This document shows positions 1-64,000 of a stretch of 64,000 nt of DNA, piece after piece. How positions within the stretch are numbered: the first letter of the stretch is position 1; each line of letters begins with the position of its first letter. A model generated the notes under the pieces. It searched no databases and had not been told where the DNA came from. It saw nothing but the letters and a program-made list of their open reading frames with translations. Both the position numbers and the translations under genes were made by a program. The stretch is from Diadophis punctatus similis (taxonomy: Eukaryota; Chordata; Lepidosauria; Squamata; Dipsadidae). The stretch spans positions 253,490,739 through 253,554,738 of the forward strand of contig JALIGW010000002.1 of assembly GCA_023053685.1 (NCBI GenBank). Direction: 5' to 3'.

Positions 1-586
1 TTGGTGACGTCACAGTACCGGTGCGGTCGGTTGCCGGTGCCTGGGCACCGCCATTAAAAAAATTTTTTTTAAATTTTTTTTAAAAAAATTTCTTCTGCGC
101 ATGCCCAGAAGCCGAGCTTTCGGCATTGCGCATGTGCTGCCTTCCTACCCCACAGAGAGTCCAAGCAGGGGAGGATGGCTGAGGGAGCGTGTGAGACGCT
201 GAAAGTACGGGCGGCAGGAGCTATCTCCATTCCCCTCCCTTCAGCAGTCCGAGAAGCCACGAACGCGCGGCGATGATCCTAGGCATTTTCACACGTTTGA
301 GGCTTCTCGAGCTGCTGAGGGGAGGGGGAACGGGTGGCAGGAGCCTAGGATCATCGAATGGGGAGAAGCATTCAGGCCGGACGGAGCCTCCTAGAAGAAC
401 TGCTGCCACGGTCTTGCTGCTCCCACTGCGGGGGGGCTGCGTTGCGGGGGGGCAATGCCCCCCGCTTCTCCAGCTGCTGCCAAGCTCCCGAGGCCCACGC
501 CCACACGGTCTCATGGCTGGCAAGCCACACCCACAAAATAAGCCACGCCCACAGAACGGTAGTAAAAAATTAGGAACCCACCCCTG
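1..586 (-). mobile_element. Composite hAT-like MITE (family F), cut by window start
   Basis: Ends with the terminal signature ...GGAACCCACCCCTG. The same composite, in opposite orientation, occurs at 30406-31129 and 38035-38587, where 8-bp target duplications are visible. It contains GC-rich inner segments and a TGCGCATG-type palindrome near 97-110. Confidence 0.75.
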
Positions 587-888
587 TGCTACATCTACCC
601 TAAGGGGATTTGGGGTTCTCAGCCCCTCCCAGTAGGCATCTCAGATGCTCACAGAGTTACCCGCCAGATGCCTGCCCAGTGTGAATGCCAGTCATGTGTT
701 TGTGGGTCACGGTTAGTCTCCACACTTTGTGTTAAAGCCATGTGGCTTACTTAGTTTTGGCTTCTCTGGTCTTGTTTTCCAATTTCCAATTTTTTCTTTT
801 CTTTTCTGACGAGCTTGCGAAAACTTAAGCATTGAAGGGGGTTGATGGCCTTCACGGTGAAATGTTTTTGCTTTTCCCGATGCTGCAG
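587..888. other. Intron 1 3' part, no recognised element
   Basis: Unique-looking sequence up to the exon 2 acceptor; a pyrimidine-rich stretch sits around 770-810. I see no gene or repeat here. Confidence 0.5.
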
Positions 889-63967
<63,079 letters not shown>

Positions 63968-64000
63968 GTATTTTCTCTCTTTCTTTGTCTTCATGACACA

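Noticed and set aside
1..260. C4 exon 1 or promoter at the left edge
   Set aside because: The sequence is a family F MITE also found at 30406 and 38035; no signal peptide with a usable donor is visible.

Overview
The window is vertebrate genomic DNA, most likely from a squamate and probably a snake. It contains introns, CR1/L2 retroposons, tRNA-derived SINEs, abundant hAT-type miniature transposons and long simple repeats. LINE 3' ends that run directly into (TTCTA)n arrays are a known snake-genome feature. Nothing looks bacterial or plasmid-like.

Only one host gene is present: complement component C4 on the + strand. I can place 27 consecutive coding exons, matching exons 2 to 28 of the 41-exon mammalian gene, from 889 to 63967. 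Exon 1 (signal peptide) lies left of the window and exons 29 onward lie right of it. All 27 exons have AG/GT borders, their phases join without a frameshift, and no in-frame stop was seen, so the gene looks functional. Exons 2-16 encode the beta chain, exon 16 carries the RKKR beta-alpha processing site, exons 16-17 encode the C4a anaphylatoxin, exon 18 the acidic alpha'-chain N-terminus, exons 19-23 the MG6/MG7/CUB region, and exons 24-28 most of the thioester domain. The thioester motif reads GCAEQ rather than the common GCGEQ. The isotype position in exon 26 is His, as in human C4B.

About 3.6 kb of the window is coding; the rest is intron filled with nested mobile elements. Intron 2 holds CR1 copies, hAT elements and a LINE tail with (TTCTA)n. 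Intron 8 holds a (TTTTA)n/(TTTAC)n block and an ORF1-only L1 (HAL1-like) with a 16-bp target duplication. Intron 10 (9.4 kb) holds a 2.35-kb hAT-like element built around a nested palindrome with a 388-bp period, plus an L2-type LINE with an open 478-codon reverse-transcriptase frame. Introns 11, 12, 23 and 25 hold copies of one small LTR family, all antisense to C4. Intron 21 holds a 42-bp minisatellite that grew inside a MITE. Intron 22 holds an inverted repeat of a mariner transposase 3' end.

The strongest leads are the palindromic element with promoter-like modules, the C4 functional residues, the minisatellite, the HAL1-like element, and two target-site classes among the hAT MITEs. I did not find a convincing new multi-gene system.
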